Source: a bacterium
GTDB lineage: Bacteria; Bacillota; Bacilli; Lactobacillales; Streptococcaceae
NCBI GenBank assembly: GCA_905221035.1
Contig: CAJNBP010000005.1
Span: 104,269-168,268 of the forward strand
Direction: 5' to 3'
Length of the DNA: 64,000 nt
Shown here: piece by piece, positions 27,715 through 36,926 of the stretch
Layout of the letters: each line of letters opens with the position of its first letter
Position numbering within the stretch: the stretch's first letter is position 1
Notes under the pieces: generated by a model
What the model was told of the DNA's origin: nothing
The model's input: the letters and a program-made list of their open reading frames with translations, nothing else
Databases searched by the model: none
Program-made: the position numbers and the translations under genes

Positions 27715-27883
27715 AAAACTCAATAAAAATCGAAATCAGACTAGAAAGCTAGACGAAAGCATAACTTAAGCTAGCTCCCATAGTTCGGGGAACTATGGGA
27801 GACTGTAGATGAATCAAAGCCAAGCTTTGAACTCATTCGTAAGAAGCCGACGACGTATCATTTTGATTTTTGAAGAGTTTTAG
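27715..27883. repeat. Diverged BOX-like element with strong hairpins, overlapping the mnmG 3' end
   Basis: The ends are inverted copies (AAAACTCAATAAAAATC at the left; GATTTTTGAAGAGTTTT at the right), the same design as BOX ends. The core is unlike standard BOX. It has a perfect 12-bp stem CTCCCATAGTTC-GGG-GAACTATGGGAG at 27775-27801, then a second stem TCAAAGC-CAA-GCTTTGA. The right end lies within the last codons of mnmG. Confidence 0.7.
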
Positions 27884-29771
27884 AAATACTACGATTTTTA
27901 CCTTCCAAATACACCATCAAAATAGAGATATCTGCTGGGTTAACCCCAGAAATACGGCTGGCTTGGCCGATGGTTTCTGGATTGATCAGTTTGAACTTCT
28001 GACGGGCTTCTGTTGCGATAGAATCAATGTCATCCCAATCAATATTGGCTGGAATACGTTTTTCTTCCATGCGTTTCATCTTGGCAACCTGATCCATAGC
28101 TTTTGAGATGTAACCCTCGTATTTGATTTCTGTTTCAATCAATTCGATAATCTTGTCATCCAAGTCCTCTGCTGCTGGTCCGATAAAGGCCACCACATCT
28201 TGATAAGAAACTTCTGGACGGCGAAGGAATTCCTTGGCTGTCACCGCATCGGTCAACGGCTTGAAGCCCATCGCCTCAACCTTGGCATTGGTTTCCTTGA
28301 CTGGCTTGAGTTTGATACTGTCGAGACGCTTCATCTCATTGTCAAATTGATTTTTCTTGATTTCAAAGCGAGCCCAGCGTTCATCATCCACAAGTCCAAT
28401 CTCGCGTCCCATCTCTGTCAAACGCATATCCGCATTGTCATGACGGAGAATGAGACGGTATTCAGCACGACTAGTCAATAGACGGTAGGGTTCAATGGTT
28501 CCCTTGGTCACCAAGTCATCAATCATCACCCCGATATAACCGTCACTGCGCTTCAAAATCAACTCAGGCTTGCCTTGGATTTTCAAAGCCGCATTGATAC
28601 CAGCGATAATCCCTTGGCCAGCAGCTTCTTCGTAACCTGAAGTTCCATTTGTTTGACCAGCAGTGAAGAGACCTGAAATTTTCTTGGTTTCCAGAGTCGC
28701 TCGCAACTGGTGCGGCAAGACCATGTCATACTCAATGGCATAACCTGTTCGCATCATCTCAGCATTTTCCAAACCTTTGATGGAATGAACCAAGTCACGT
28801 TGGACATCCTCAGGCAGACTGGTTGAAAGTCCTTGGACGTAGACTTCCTCTGTATTGCGCCCTTCTGGCTCTAGGAAGAGTTGGTGGCGTTCCTTGTCCG
28901 CAAAGCGAACAATCTTGTCCTCAATCGACGGACAGTAACGAGGCCCAACTCCCTTGACTGCACCTGTGAACATAGGCGCACGGTGGAGGTTGTTTTGGAT
29001 AATCTCATGACTGGTACCGTTGGTATAGGTCAACCAGCATGGCACTTGGTCCTTGACATAGTCTTCATCACGTGAAGTATATGAGAAGTGATTAGGCGCT
29101 TCGTCCCCTGGCTGAATCTCTGTCACGTCGTAATTGATAGAAGAAGCCTTGACACGTGGAGGTGTACCCGTCTTGAAACGACCAATTTCGAGACCCAATT
29201 CCTTAAGGTTGTCAGCAAGGTTAATCGAAGCTAGACTGTGGTTAGGACCTGACGAGTACTTGAGGTCTCCGATGATGATTTCCCCACGGAGGGCAGTCCC
29301 TGTCGTCACGATAACAGCCTTTGCAGAATACTCTTGATGGGTCGCTGTACGAACACCAACAACCTTGCCATCTTCCACCAAAATCTCATCAATCATGGTT
29401 TGACGAAGGGTCAGATTTTCTTGATTTTCAACTGTCTTGCGCATTTCCTTAGAGTAAAGCTCTTTGTCAGCCTGCGCACGAAGGGCACGAACAGCTGGTC
29501 CCTTCCCTGTGTTGAGCATCTTCATCTGGATGTAAGTCTTGTCAATGGTTTTGGCCATTTCACCACCGAGGGCATCAACTTCACGCACGACAATTCCCTT
29601 GGCAGAACCACCGATAGAGGGATTACAAGGCATGAAAGCCAGCATTTCAATGTTGATAGTCGCAAGCAAGACCTTACAGCCCATACGGCTAGCAGCTAAG
29701 GAAGCCTCGACCCCAGCGTGTCCTGCACCAATTACAATAATATCGTATTCTTCAGTAAAATTATATGTCAT
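27858..29771 (-). CDS. mnmG: tRNA uridine-5-carboxymethylaminomethyl modification enzyme MnmG (GidA)
   Basis: 637 residues, full length. The FAD-binding motif G-A-G-H-A-G-V-E-A (about residues 16-24) and the conserved [12 protein letters not shown] are present. With MnmE it installs cmnm5 at wobble U34. The final codons (I-S-K-T-L-Q-K-S-K) come from the BOX-like element, which appears to have replaced the original end. A Nudix gene lies 9 bases upstream on the same strand. Confidence 0.96.
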   Translation of the reverse strand: MTYNFTEEYDIIVIGAGHAGVEASLAASRMGCKVLLATINIEMLAFMPCNPSIGGSAKGIVVREVDALGGEMAKTIDKTYIQMKMLNTGKGPAVRALRAQADKELYSKEMRKTVENQENLTLRQTMIDEILVEDGKVVGVRTATHQEYSAKAVIVTTGTALRGEIIIGDLKYSSGPNHSLASINLADNLKELGLEIGRFKTGTPPRVKASSINYDVTEIQPGDEAPNHFSYTSRDEDYVKDQVPCWLTYTNGTSHEIIQNNLHRAPMFTGAVKGVGPRYCPSIEDKIVRFADKERHQLFLEPEGRNTEEVYVQGLSTSLPEDVQRDLVHSIKGLENAEMMRTGYAIEYDMVLPHQLRATLETKKISGLFTAGQTNGTSGYEEAAGQGIIAGINAALKIQGKPELILKRSDGYIGVMIDDLVTKGTIEPYRLLTSRAEYRLILRHDNADMRLTEMGREIGLVDDERWARFEIKKNQFDNEMKRLDSIKLKPVKETNAKVEAMGFKPLTDAVTAKEFLRRPEVSYQDVVAFIGPAAEDLDDKIIELIETEIKYEGYISKAMDQVAKMKRMEEKRIPANIDWDDIDSIATEARQKFKLINPETIGQASRISGVNPADISILMVYLEGKNRSISKTLQKSK

Positions 29772-29780
29772 GTTTCTCTC

Positions 29781-30236
29781 CTATTTCTCAAGATGAATGT
29801 GTCTTAGTTGGCCATCCCAAGTTGGTAGGGCTGTTTTCAAAAAGGCTGGAACTAGCTGGATATTCTGGAGCTTATCCAAGTCAATCCACTCACAAGGCTG
29901 CCTTTTCTCATCTTCCTGCATGGTCAAAGGCGCATCTTCAAGCAAGTCCACCAGATAATGAAACTCAATGTTGTGATAGGAAATACCGTCCTGTTCAAAA
30001 CGATTTTCAACCACGAAAGCTAGTTGCCCAGCTTGAGCTCGGACACCTAATTCTTCCCTCACTTCACGGACTACCGCGTCTTCCGTGCTTTCATTGACTT
30101 GAATCGCACCGCCAATAGTGTAATACTTGCCCTTGTCTTTGGTAACTAGGAGCTTGCTATTTTGAAGAATCAAGGCTGTCGCCCGAACGCCAAAAACCGT
30201 ATTTCCCACTTTTGTCCGAAAGTCTTGTTGAGTCAT
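29781..30236 (-). CDS. Nudix hydrolase
   Basis: 151 residues from ATG 30236, preceded by GAGGAAAGGA; the longer frame starts upstream of that ribosome site. The canonical Nudix box G-X5-E-X7-R-E-X2-E-E-X-G-V is complete (GGAIQVNESTEDAVVREV plus REELGV). The C-terminal half (F-E-Q-D-G-I-S-Y-H-N-I-E-F-H) fits the common streptococcal MutT-like subfamily. It hydrolyses a nucleoside-diphosphate-linked substrate not identifiable from sequence. The stop is 9 bases before mnmG, so they are likely co-transcribed. Confidence 0.9.
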   Translation of the reverse strand: MTQQDFRTKVGNTVFGVRATALILQNSKLLVTKDKGKYYTIGGAIQVNESTEDAVVREVREELGVRAQAGQLAFVVENRFEQDGISYHNIEFHYLVDLLEDAPLTMQEDEKRQPCEWIDLDKLQNIQLVPAFLKTALPTWDGQLRHIHLEK

Positions 30237-30376
30237 TCTTATCCTTTCCTCTAAACGACACAAAAACAGTCAAAACTCCAAAGAAGTGCAGGACAAAAAA
30301 GCCTACAACATCCATGAGCTTTGACCATCATTTCTATTGCTTTTATTATTGTAGCAAATTGAGAAAATTTGTCAAT

Positions 30377-31746
<1,370 letters not shown>

Positions 31747-31810
31747 AAAACCACACAGTGATTCTCTCAGCTTAATTGTGTTCAAGGCTGAAAACACTGT
31801 GTGGTTTTTG
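31747..31810. terminator. Large hairpin/terminator at the edge of the accessory region
   Basis: AAAACCACACAGTG pairs with CACTGTGTGGTTTT (14 bp); an inner TCAGC/GCTGA stem lies inside. T and A runs flank it, so it works in either direction. It follows the 195-residue hypothetical gene on the minus strand. Confidence 0.8.
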
Positions 31811-31845
31811 AATGTTTAGAGGTTAGTTTTTTGAGCAATCGTCTA

Positions 31846-32433
31846 TCAAAATGTCCGTTTATCTGTCAATAATCCGAGAAAATCTTGTCGTTTCAAGTCG
31901 GAGAAGTGTTTGGTAGAAAGACTTCCTTTTTGAAGTCCATCATCTCTAACCTGCAAATAATAGCTATGTTGGCTTGTTTTAATTGTCAAAAAATCGCCAA
32001 ATATAAAAACTCTTTTCCAGTTGCGAATCTCAAATTCTTTCATCTCTGATTTTGGAATGCGGATAAGTCCTTGTCGCAAATCACGATGGTGCTCACTTGT
32101 GAAAGTCATCCCATTCCCAAGATTTCTTATCAGTAGTTCATCTGGAGTCACCATCACCAGCGCTATTTTAGTTAAGAAAATTTCAACTGTTGGTGGTAAA
32201 ATCGCCAAATTAAACCAGGGATGTAGGTAGCGATAGGCTAAGAAATAATGAGGCTCCTCACCCAATCCTAGTTGTTTATATAATGTCTTAACCTCACTGT
32301 CTAATCTCGCTTCAAAAGACACATCCGAATGCTCTTCTTCCTTCTTCTGATTAAAATAACGCATCCAGACTAGAAAACCTATAAAGACTATAATAAATAT
32401 TCCTGATAAGAGATATTTTACATTGTAGTTCAT
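31846..32433 (-). CDS. Membrane-anchored protein of unknown function, downstream of the streptococcin-like gene
   Basis: 195 residues from ATG 32433 with AGGAGG 7 bases upstream (a GTG one codon earlier is possible). One N-terminal membrane helix (residues about 8-25) is followed by a charged linker (NQKKEEEHSD) and a ~150-residue domain of probable beta structure. The latter has paired I-R-I-P-K-S-E-M-K-E-F-E-I and L-T-I-K-T-S-Q-H-S-Y-Y-L-Q-V segments that resemble a bacterial PH-like fold, but I cannot confirm this. It follows the bacteriocin-like gene and a RUP-like repeat on the same strand, so an immunity or accessory role is possible. No family recognised with confidence. Confidence 0.65.
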   Translation of the reverse strand: MNYNVKYLLSGIFIIVFIGFLVWMRYFNQKKEEEHSDVSFEARLDSEVKTLYKQLGLGEEPHYFLAYRYLHPWFNLAILPPTVEIFLTKIALVMVTPDELLIRNLGNGMTFTSEHHRDLRQGLIRIPKSEMKEFEIRNWKRVFIFGDFLTIKTSQHSYYLQVRDDGLQKGSLSTKHFSDLKRQDFLGLLTDKRTF

Positions 32434-32492
32434 CACTTAACCTCCTGATTCACGACTTAATCTAACCAACATAGGGTAGGGATAACTTATAT

Positions 32493-32598
32493 CATAGTAT
32501 ATTGAAATTAGAACAAGACGTATTGCTTTTTAGAGAATAGCTAAAAAGCAATACGAATATCTTAATTATGTTGTCTCTTCCTAATTCAATCTACTATA
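32493..32598. repeat. RUP-like miniature insertion element
   Basis: About 106 bp with terminal inverted repeats: ATAGTATATTGAAATTAG at the left and CTAATTCAATCTACTAT at the right. This fits the pneumococcal RUP family moved by IS630-Spn1, which inserts at TA. An internal perfect 14-bp stem (GTATTGCTTTTTAG / CTAAAAAGCAATAC) is present. Confidence 0.65.
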
Positions 32599-32623
32599 AA
32601 ATACTTTTCCTACTATATGCGAA

Positions 32624-33193
32624 CTAAGTTCCCCAACAAGAGATAGCATTTAATGCTACTCCTGCTACAACAACAGCTACATTAAATTTAGCTAATTGAG
32701 ATGGTTTTAATACAGATTTAGCAATACCTTTTATTATATTAACCGCTTCTCCATAATTTTGAGATACCAAAGCATTTGTTAATAGTTCTATCATATTTCT
32801 ACCTTGCAGTGCATCCCATATAATTCCACCAAATGGTACGGAATTTATGACTACACAAGCCGCATATGCTCCTAAATCACGAGTCATACTTGGCAATACA
32901 TAATTTTCAAAAATAAACTTCCCTTCTAAGCCAATGTCTCCTGGTAGTTCTGCCCTTGCTTTTAGAGCATAGAAATCAGTTATAACGTATCTCTTTGTAG
33001 CCAAATCAACATGTCCAGCTTCCTCTAAATAGAATTTCAAGCTTTCAATCGCCTGTTCTGTCTGCTCTTGTTCGCTCAAGACAGCAGTTTGTCTTGTTGC
33101 TGTTTCAGACGCATAAATGCTATTTCCGACAGAGAAGAGCAATCCAAATATCATAATGAAAACCATACTTACTTTAATTAATTTATGAGTCAT
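32624..33193 (-). CDS. Streptococcin A-M57-like secreted bacteriocin precursor (putative)
   Basis: 189 residues. It has a basic N-terminus, a hydrophobic signal core (residues about 9-25), and a likely cleavage after S-I-Y-A-S or Y-A. The mature part starts with a Gln/Glu-rich stretch (SEQEQTEQAIESLKFYLEEAG). It then carries a region Y-A-A-C-V-V-I-N-S-V-P-F-G-G-I and a hydrophobic tail with V-A-V-V-V-A-G-V-A-L-N. It ends S-C-W-G-T. Size, signal peptide, the E-Q-T-E...F-Y-L-E-E-A-G segment and hydrophobic C-terminus resemble streptococcin A-M57-type non-lantibiotics as I remember them. AGGAGAAG precedes the ATG. It is the last main gene downstream of the short-peptide gene and divergent Rgg, which probably control it. 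Two cysteines could form a disulfide. Confidence 0.6.
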   Translation of the reverse strand: MTHKLIKVSMVFIMIFGLLFSVGNSIYASETATRQTAVLSEQEQTEQAIESLKFYLEEAGHVDLATKRYVITDFYALKARAELPGDIGLEGKFIFENYVLPSMTRDLGAYAACVVINSVPFGGIIWDALQGRNMIELLTNALVSQNYGEAVNIIKGIAKSVLKPSQLAKFNVAVVVAGVALNAISCWGT

Positions 33194-33307
33194 TTTACTT
33201 CTCCTATTTAAGTTTACAAAAATAAAATCCTTCGGTTATCAATATATGAAACAATAAACCTTATAGTCCATTGGACTCACCTTCCTTCTTTACTAAAAAC
33301 GAAATCA

Positions 33308-33394
33308 TCACATCGGCCATCTCCATGGGAAAACCGTAGCAATGCTAAATAAGAAAGCAAGAACAACTAAAAAGCGAAAAACTTTTTTATTCAT
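33308..33394 (-). CDS. Short hydrophobic peptide with C-terminal Trp-Arg-Trp (putative Rgg pheromone)
   Basis: A 28-residue ORF with AGGAGGG 7 bases before ATG and a double TGA stop. It begins MNKKVFRF, continues with a hydrophobic core of about 13 residues, and ends V-F-P-W-R-W-P-M. This is the layout of streptococcal short hydrophobic pheromone precursors: basic N-terminus, hydrophobic middle, and a C-terminal mature peptide. A -10 TATACT (minus, 33433-33428) lies 34 bases upstream, and a 16-bp repeat shared with the rgg leader lies 27 bases above that. It is divergent from the Rgg gene and leads toward the streptococcin-like gene. It is not otherwise recorded here because of its size. Processing and activity are inference. 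Confidence 0.72.
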   Translation of the reverse strand: MNKKVFRFLVVLAFLFSIATVFPWRWPM

Positions 33395-33427
33395 ACTTTT
33401 TCCCTCCTATCTGTATTTTGTATCTAT

Positions 33428-33476
33428 AGTATACCTCTTCTTTATTCTATTTTAAAATTAGTTAACTTTTTTCACA
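33428..33476 (-). promoter_or_regulatory. Promoter of the short peptide with upstream Rgg-box candidate
   Basis: -10 TATACT at 33433-33428 (minus). No good -35 is present, as expected for an activator-dependent promoter. The repeat GTTAACTTTTTTCACA (33461-33476, + orientation) lies in the activator position. Confidence 0.55.
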
Positions 33477-33527
33477 CATTATTTTAGTTTTCTTTTTTAC
33501 TATTCCTGTTATTATGATACAATATTT

Positions 33528-33563
33528 TTAATAGGATTTTATTATTTGTTAACTTTTTTCACA
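33528..33563 (+). promoter_or_regulatory. rgg promoter with second Rgg-box candidate in its leader
   Basis: Extended -10 TGA-TACAAT at 33525-33533. The identical 16-bp repeat GTTAACTTTTTTCACA follows at 33548-33563, between the transcription start and the ribosome site, a position suited to autorepression. Confidence 0.5.
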
Positions 33564-33578
33564 AAAAGGAGAAAGCCC

Positions 33579-34442
33579 ATGCGTTATGATTTCGGAAAAG
33601 TCTATAAAGAAATACGTGAGTCAAAAGGCTTGACTCAAGAAGAGGTCTGTGGAGAGGTTCTCTCAAGAACCAGCTTATCAAAAATTGAAAGTGGTAAAGT
33701 AACTCCCAAATATGAAAATATGGAGTTTCTTCTCCGGCAAATCAATATGAGTTTTGAAGAGTTTGAGTATATCTGCCACCTCTATCAACCGAGCCAACGA
33801 ACAGAAATCATGCAAACCTATCTCAATATGAGCTCAACCCTAGGGACTAGTGAACTCGAAAAACTATTTCAAAAATGCCAAGACTATCTCAAAACCCACC
33901 ACGACCTGCCCATAGAAGAAATCAGAGATATGTTGAAAATTGTCATTCATATCCGCCAACATGGTACAGAGCAACTGTCAGACCAAGTGCAACAGACTGT
34001 CACAAAACTTTGGGAGAAAATTGAAAAACAAGATACATGGTATGAAAATGACCTAAAAATCCTCAATACCATCCTTTTCAGCTTTCCCATTGAACACCTC
34101 CATCTCATCACTGAAAAAATCTTGCAACGCTTGGAAGTCTATAAAAACTACCAACATTTATATGACTTACGAATGGCAATCCTACTCAACCTTTCCACCA
34201 TTTACTTATACAATCAAGACAAAAACATGTGTAAGCAAATCTGCTACACTTTACTAGAAGATGCCAAGAACAAGAAAAGCTACGATAGGCTTGCTATCTG
34301 CTATGTCCGTATCGGGATTTGTACGGATGATGCTAAACTTATCCAAAAAGGTTTCTCACTTCTAGAGCTGACCGAGGAAACTTCTATGCTGTCTCATCTC
34401 AAAAAAGAAGTAGAGACCTATTATCAACCGAAGAAAAGATAA
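33579..34442 (+). CDS. Rgg/MutR-family transcriptional regulator of the streptococcin-like locus
   Basis: 287 residues from ATG 33579 with AAGGAG 8 bases before; an upstream in-frame ATG at 33546 overlaps the putative operator. The XRE helix-turn-helix spans residues about 5-60 (I-R-E-S-K-G-L-T-Q-E-E-V and T-S-L-S-K-I-E-S-G). An alpha-helical peptide-binding domain follows, as in Rgg, ComR and MutR. It stands divergent from the 28-residue peptide gene, the normal Rgg-pheromone layout, and so is the likely receptor. A terminator follows its stop. Confidence 0.9.
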   Translation: MRYDFGKVYKEIRESKGLTQEEVCGEVLSRTSLSKIESGKVTPKYENMEFLLRQINMSFEEFEYICHLYQPSQRTEIMQTYLNMSSTLGTSELEKLFQKCQDYLKTHHDLPIEEIRDMLKIVIHIRQHGTEQLSDQVQQTVTKLWEKIEKQDTWYENDLKILNTILFSFPIEHLHLITEKILQRLEVYKNYQHLYDLRMAILLNLSTIYLYNQDKNMCKQICYTLLEDAKNKKSYDRLAICYVRIGICTDDAKLIQKGFSLLELTEETSMLSHLKKEVETYYQPKKR

Positions 34443-34470
34443 AAAGTCGAGGGATTTCCTCGACCTTTTC
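34442..34470 (+). terminator. Terminator after rgg
   Basis: AAAAGTCGAGG-GATTT-CCTCGACCTTTT. Confidence 0.85.
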
Positions 34471-34492
34471 ATATTATTCTATTCATTATTTC

Positions 34493-35113
34493 TTAATACC
34501 AGCCGTTGTTAAGCCAGAAGTTTTTCGCAGCTGTCCATGAACCGTAACGTCCTGCAACGTAAGCATCTGCTACACGTTCTTGGTTTTCAGCTGAGTAGTC
34601 ACCGTTCAAGTATGAATCTGTCAATTGGTAGCGTCCGATGTAACGTCCGTTTGTAGCTGTGTAGCTACCGCCTGATTCTTTTTGAGCGATCCATTCTTTA
34701 GCTTCTGCTTCAGATCCGCTTACAGTTGTAGCAACTGTTTCTTCTGCTACTGTTTCGCTTGCTGCTGGAATTTCTTCCTCTACCTCTGTAGTTTCTGCCA
34801 CTGTAGCTGAAACAGCTTCATCTTGGGCAGCTGGTGCTTCATAAGTCGTTGAAGCTGGTGCTACTGGCGCTGCTGGACCGTCGATAACCAACTCTTGACC
34901 AACATAAATCATATGGATATTATCAATGTGATTGTTTTCTGCCAATTTCTCAACTGTTGTGTTGTGAGTTTCAGCGATTTCTGAAAGTGTATCACCTTCT
35001 TTAACAGTGTAAGTTGATGATTCTTGAGCAGATACAAATGATGGAGCAAATACTGCAAACAAGGCAGCTACTCCTGCAAGAGTTGTTTTAATCTTTTTAG
35101 TTGTTGATTTCAT
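34493..35113 (-). CDS. Secreted LysM-domain cell-wall protein with lysozyme-like C-terminus
   Basis: 206 residues. The signal peptide (residues 1-29) ends F-V-S-A-Q. One LysM domain (about 34-76; Y-T-V-K-E-G-D-T-L-S-E-I-A) binds peptidoglycan. A Glu/Ala/Thr-rich linker (about 80-140) follows. The C-terminal ~65 residues (W-I-A-Q-K-E-S-G-G-S-Y and G-R-Y-Q-L-T, ending W-L-N-N-G-W-Y) match the transglycosylase-like domain of streptococcal LysM proteins, with Glu in K-E-S-G-G as likely catalytic residue. The ortholog in pneumococcus is SP_0107 as I recall. It is monocistronic. Confidence 0.88.
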   Translation of the reverse strand: MKSTTKKIKTTLAGVAALFAVFAPSFVSAQESSTYTVKEGDTLSEIAETHNTTVEKLAENNHIDNIHMIYVGQELVIDGPAAPVAPASTTYEAPAAQDEAVSATVAETTEVEEEIPAASETVAEETVATTVSGSEAEAKEWIAQKESGGSYTATNGRYIGRYQLTDSYLNGDYSAENQERVADAYVAGRYGSWTAAKNFWLNNGWY

Positions 35114-35313
35114 ATTCGAAAATTCTCCTTCTTTCTATAGTTCTATCATACCCTTTTAATATTACTGTTTCTTGACACTTTTATGTAGAAATATTACAAA
35201 ATTATTTTTTATTTCCCTAAATAAGCTATTTTTGTCATAAAAGATACTATTTTTATGCTATTTGTAGTGTAAAAAGGTTTTCATCCACAATTAAAGCCAA
35301 GACCTTCATTCTT

Positions 35314-35322
35314 TGATATAAT
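35314..35322 (+). promoter_or_regulatory. Extended -10 of the serine dehydratase operon
   Basis: TGA-TATAAT, about 31 bases before the sdaAB start codon, with no clear -35. Confidence 0.55.
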
Positions 35323-35352
35323 AGAGATAAGAATTTTTATAAGGGGAAACTG

Positions 35353-36024
35353 ATGAAATCACTTCGTTTTCAATCTGTCTTTGATATCATCGGACCAGTT
35401 ATGATTGGCCCATCTAGTAGCCATACCGCTGGTGCTGTTCGTATTGGGAAGATTGTCTCTTCCATTTTTGATGATACTCCGACAGAAGTCGAATTCCAAC
35501 TATTTAACTCATTTGCCAAGACTTATCGTGGTCACGGGACAGACCTAGCCCTTGTTGCAGGTATTTTGGGCATGGATACAGATGATCCTGAAATTCCAAA
35601 CAGTCTGGAGATTGCCCACAAGCGTGGCATCAAGATTGTCTGGACTATTCAGAAAGACAGCAATGCTCCTCACCCAAACACCACTAAAATTACTGTCAAA
35701 AATGCCCACAAGACTATCAGTGTGACTGGTATTTCTATCGGTGGAGGAAATATTCAGGTAACCGAACTCAATGGCTTTGCTGTCTCTCTCAATATGAATA
35801 CACCGACTATCATCATCGTTCATCAAGATATTCCAGGTATGATTGCCCTCGTAACGGAGGCACTTTCACGCTATGGTATCAATATCGCCCAGATGAATGT
35901 TACTCGTGAAAAAGCTGGTGAAAAAGCCATTATGATTATCGAAGTCGACAGTCGCAACTGTGATGAGGCCATCGAAGAAATTCGTAAAATCCCTCATCTC
36001 CACAATGTCAATTTCTTTAAATAG
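35353..36024 (+). CDS. sdaAB: L-serine dehydratase, beta subunit
   Basis: 223 residues. The N-terminal domain has G-P-S-S-S-H-T-A-G-A-V-R, the serine-dehydratase beta signature. The C-terminal ~75 residues form an ACT domain (I-P-G-M-I-A-L-V-T-E-A-L). With the alpha subunit it deaminates L-serine to pyruvate and ammonia. The alpha-subunit gene begins 8 bases after the stop. Confidence 0.95.
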   Translation: MKSLRFQSVFDIIGPVMIGPSSSHTAGAVRIGKIVSSIFDDTPTEVEFQLFNSFAKTYRGHGTDLALVAGILGMDTDDPEIPNSLEIAHKRGIKIVWTIQKDSNAPHPNTTKITVKNAHKTISVTGISIGGGNIQVTELNGFAVSLNMNTPTIIIVHQDIPGMIALVTEALSRYGINIAQMNVTREKAGEKAIMIIEVDSRNCDEAIEEIRKIPHLHNVNFFK

Positions 36025-36032
36025 GAGGAAGC

Positions 36033-36905
36033 ATGTTTTATTCTATCAAAGAATTGGTCGAGCAGGCAGAACTGGACTTTCAAGGAAATGTAGCAGAACT
36101 CATGATTACTACTGAGTTTGAATTGACCGGTCGCGAACGTGAAGAAGTGCTCCTTCTCATGGAACGCAATCTGGAAGTCATGAAAGCCTCTGTTCAACTC
36201 GGCCTCAATGAAAATAAATCTCGTAGTGGCCTGACAGGTGGAGATGCTGCCAAATTGGACCACTACATCAAAAACGGAAAAACTCTATCAGATTACACGG
36301 TTCTATCTGCTGCCCGAAATGCCATCGCAGTCAATGAACACAATGCCAAAATGGGCTTGGTTTGTGCCACTCCTACCGCAGGAAGTGCTGGCTGTCTGCC
36401 CTCAGTTCTAACTGCTGCAATTGAAAAATTAGACCTCAGCCACGAGCAACAGCTGGATTTCCTCTTTGCTGCTGGTGCCTTTGGACTAGTCATCGCAAAC
36501 AATGCCTCTATCTCAGGCGCTGAGGGTGGCTGTCAGGCCGAAGTCGGCTCTGCCTCTGCTATGAGTGCTGCTGCCTTGACTCTAGCTGCTGGTGGAACAC
36601 CTTATCAGGCCAGTCAAGCCATTGCCTTTGTCATTAAAAATATGCTGGGCCTCATCTGTGATCCTGTTGCCGGCTTGGTCGAAATTCCCTGTGTCAAACG
36701 CAATGCCATGGGAGCTAGCTTTGCCTTTATCGCAGCAGACATGGCCTTGGCAGGCATCGAATCTAAAATCCCTGTGGATGAGGTTATCGATGCCATGTAC
36801 CAAGTAGGAGCTAGCATGCCAACTGCCTTTCGTGAAACAGCTGAAGGTGGACTCGCTGCCACACCTACTGGTCGTCGCCTCCAAAAAGAAATTTTCGGAG
36901 AATAA
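36033..36905 (+). CDS. sdaAA: L-serine dehydratase, iron-sulfur alpha subunit
   Basis: 290 residues. Cysteines that bind the [4Fe-4S] cluster are in V-C-A-T-P-T-A-G-S-A-G-C and I-C-D-P-V-A-G-L-V-E-I-P-C. The glycine-rich A-S-I-S-G-A-E-G-G-C-Q-A-E segment is the usual substrate region. Oxygen-labile enzyme of serine catabolism. The downstream HAD gene starts 21 bases later and is probably in the same operon. Confidence 0.95.
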   Translation: MFYSIKELVEQAELDFQGNVAELMITTEFELTGREREEVLLLMERNLEVMKASVQLGLNENKSRSGLTGGDAAKLDHYIKNGKTLSDYTVLSAARNAIAVNEHNAKMGLVCATPTAGSAGCLPSVLTAAIEKLDLSHEQQLDFLFAAGAFGLVIANNASISGAEGGCQAEVGSASAMSAAALTLAAGGTPYQASQAIAFVIKNMLGLICDPVAGLVEIPCVKRNAMGASFAFIAADMALAGIESKIPVDEVIDAMYQVGASMPTAFRETAEGGLAATPTGRRLQKEIFGE

Positions 36906-36926
36906 GCTTATCAAATAGGAGAAACT

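Noticed and set aside
28200..29796. Several antisense frames over mnmG
   Set aside because: Same reasons: inside a conserved gene, no ribosome sites, no recognisable domains.
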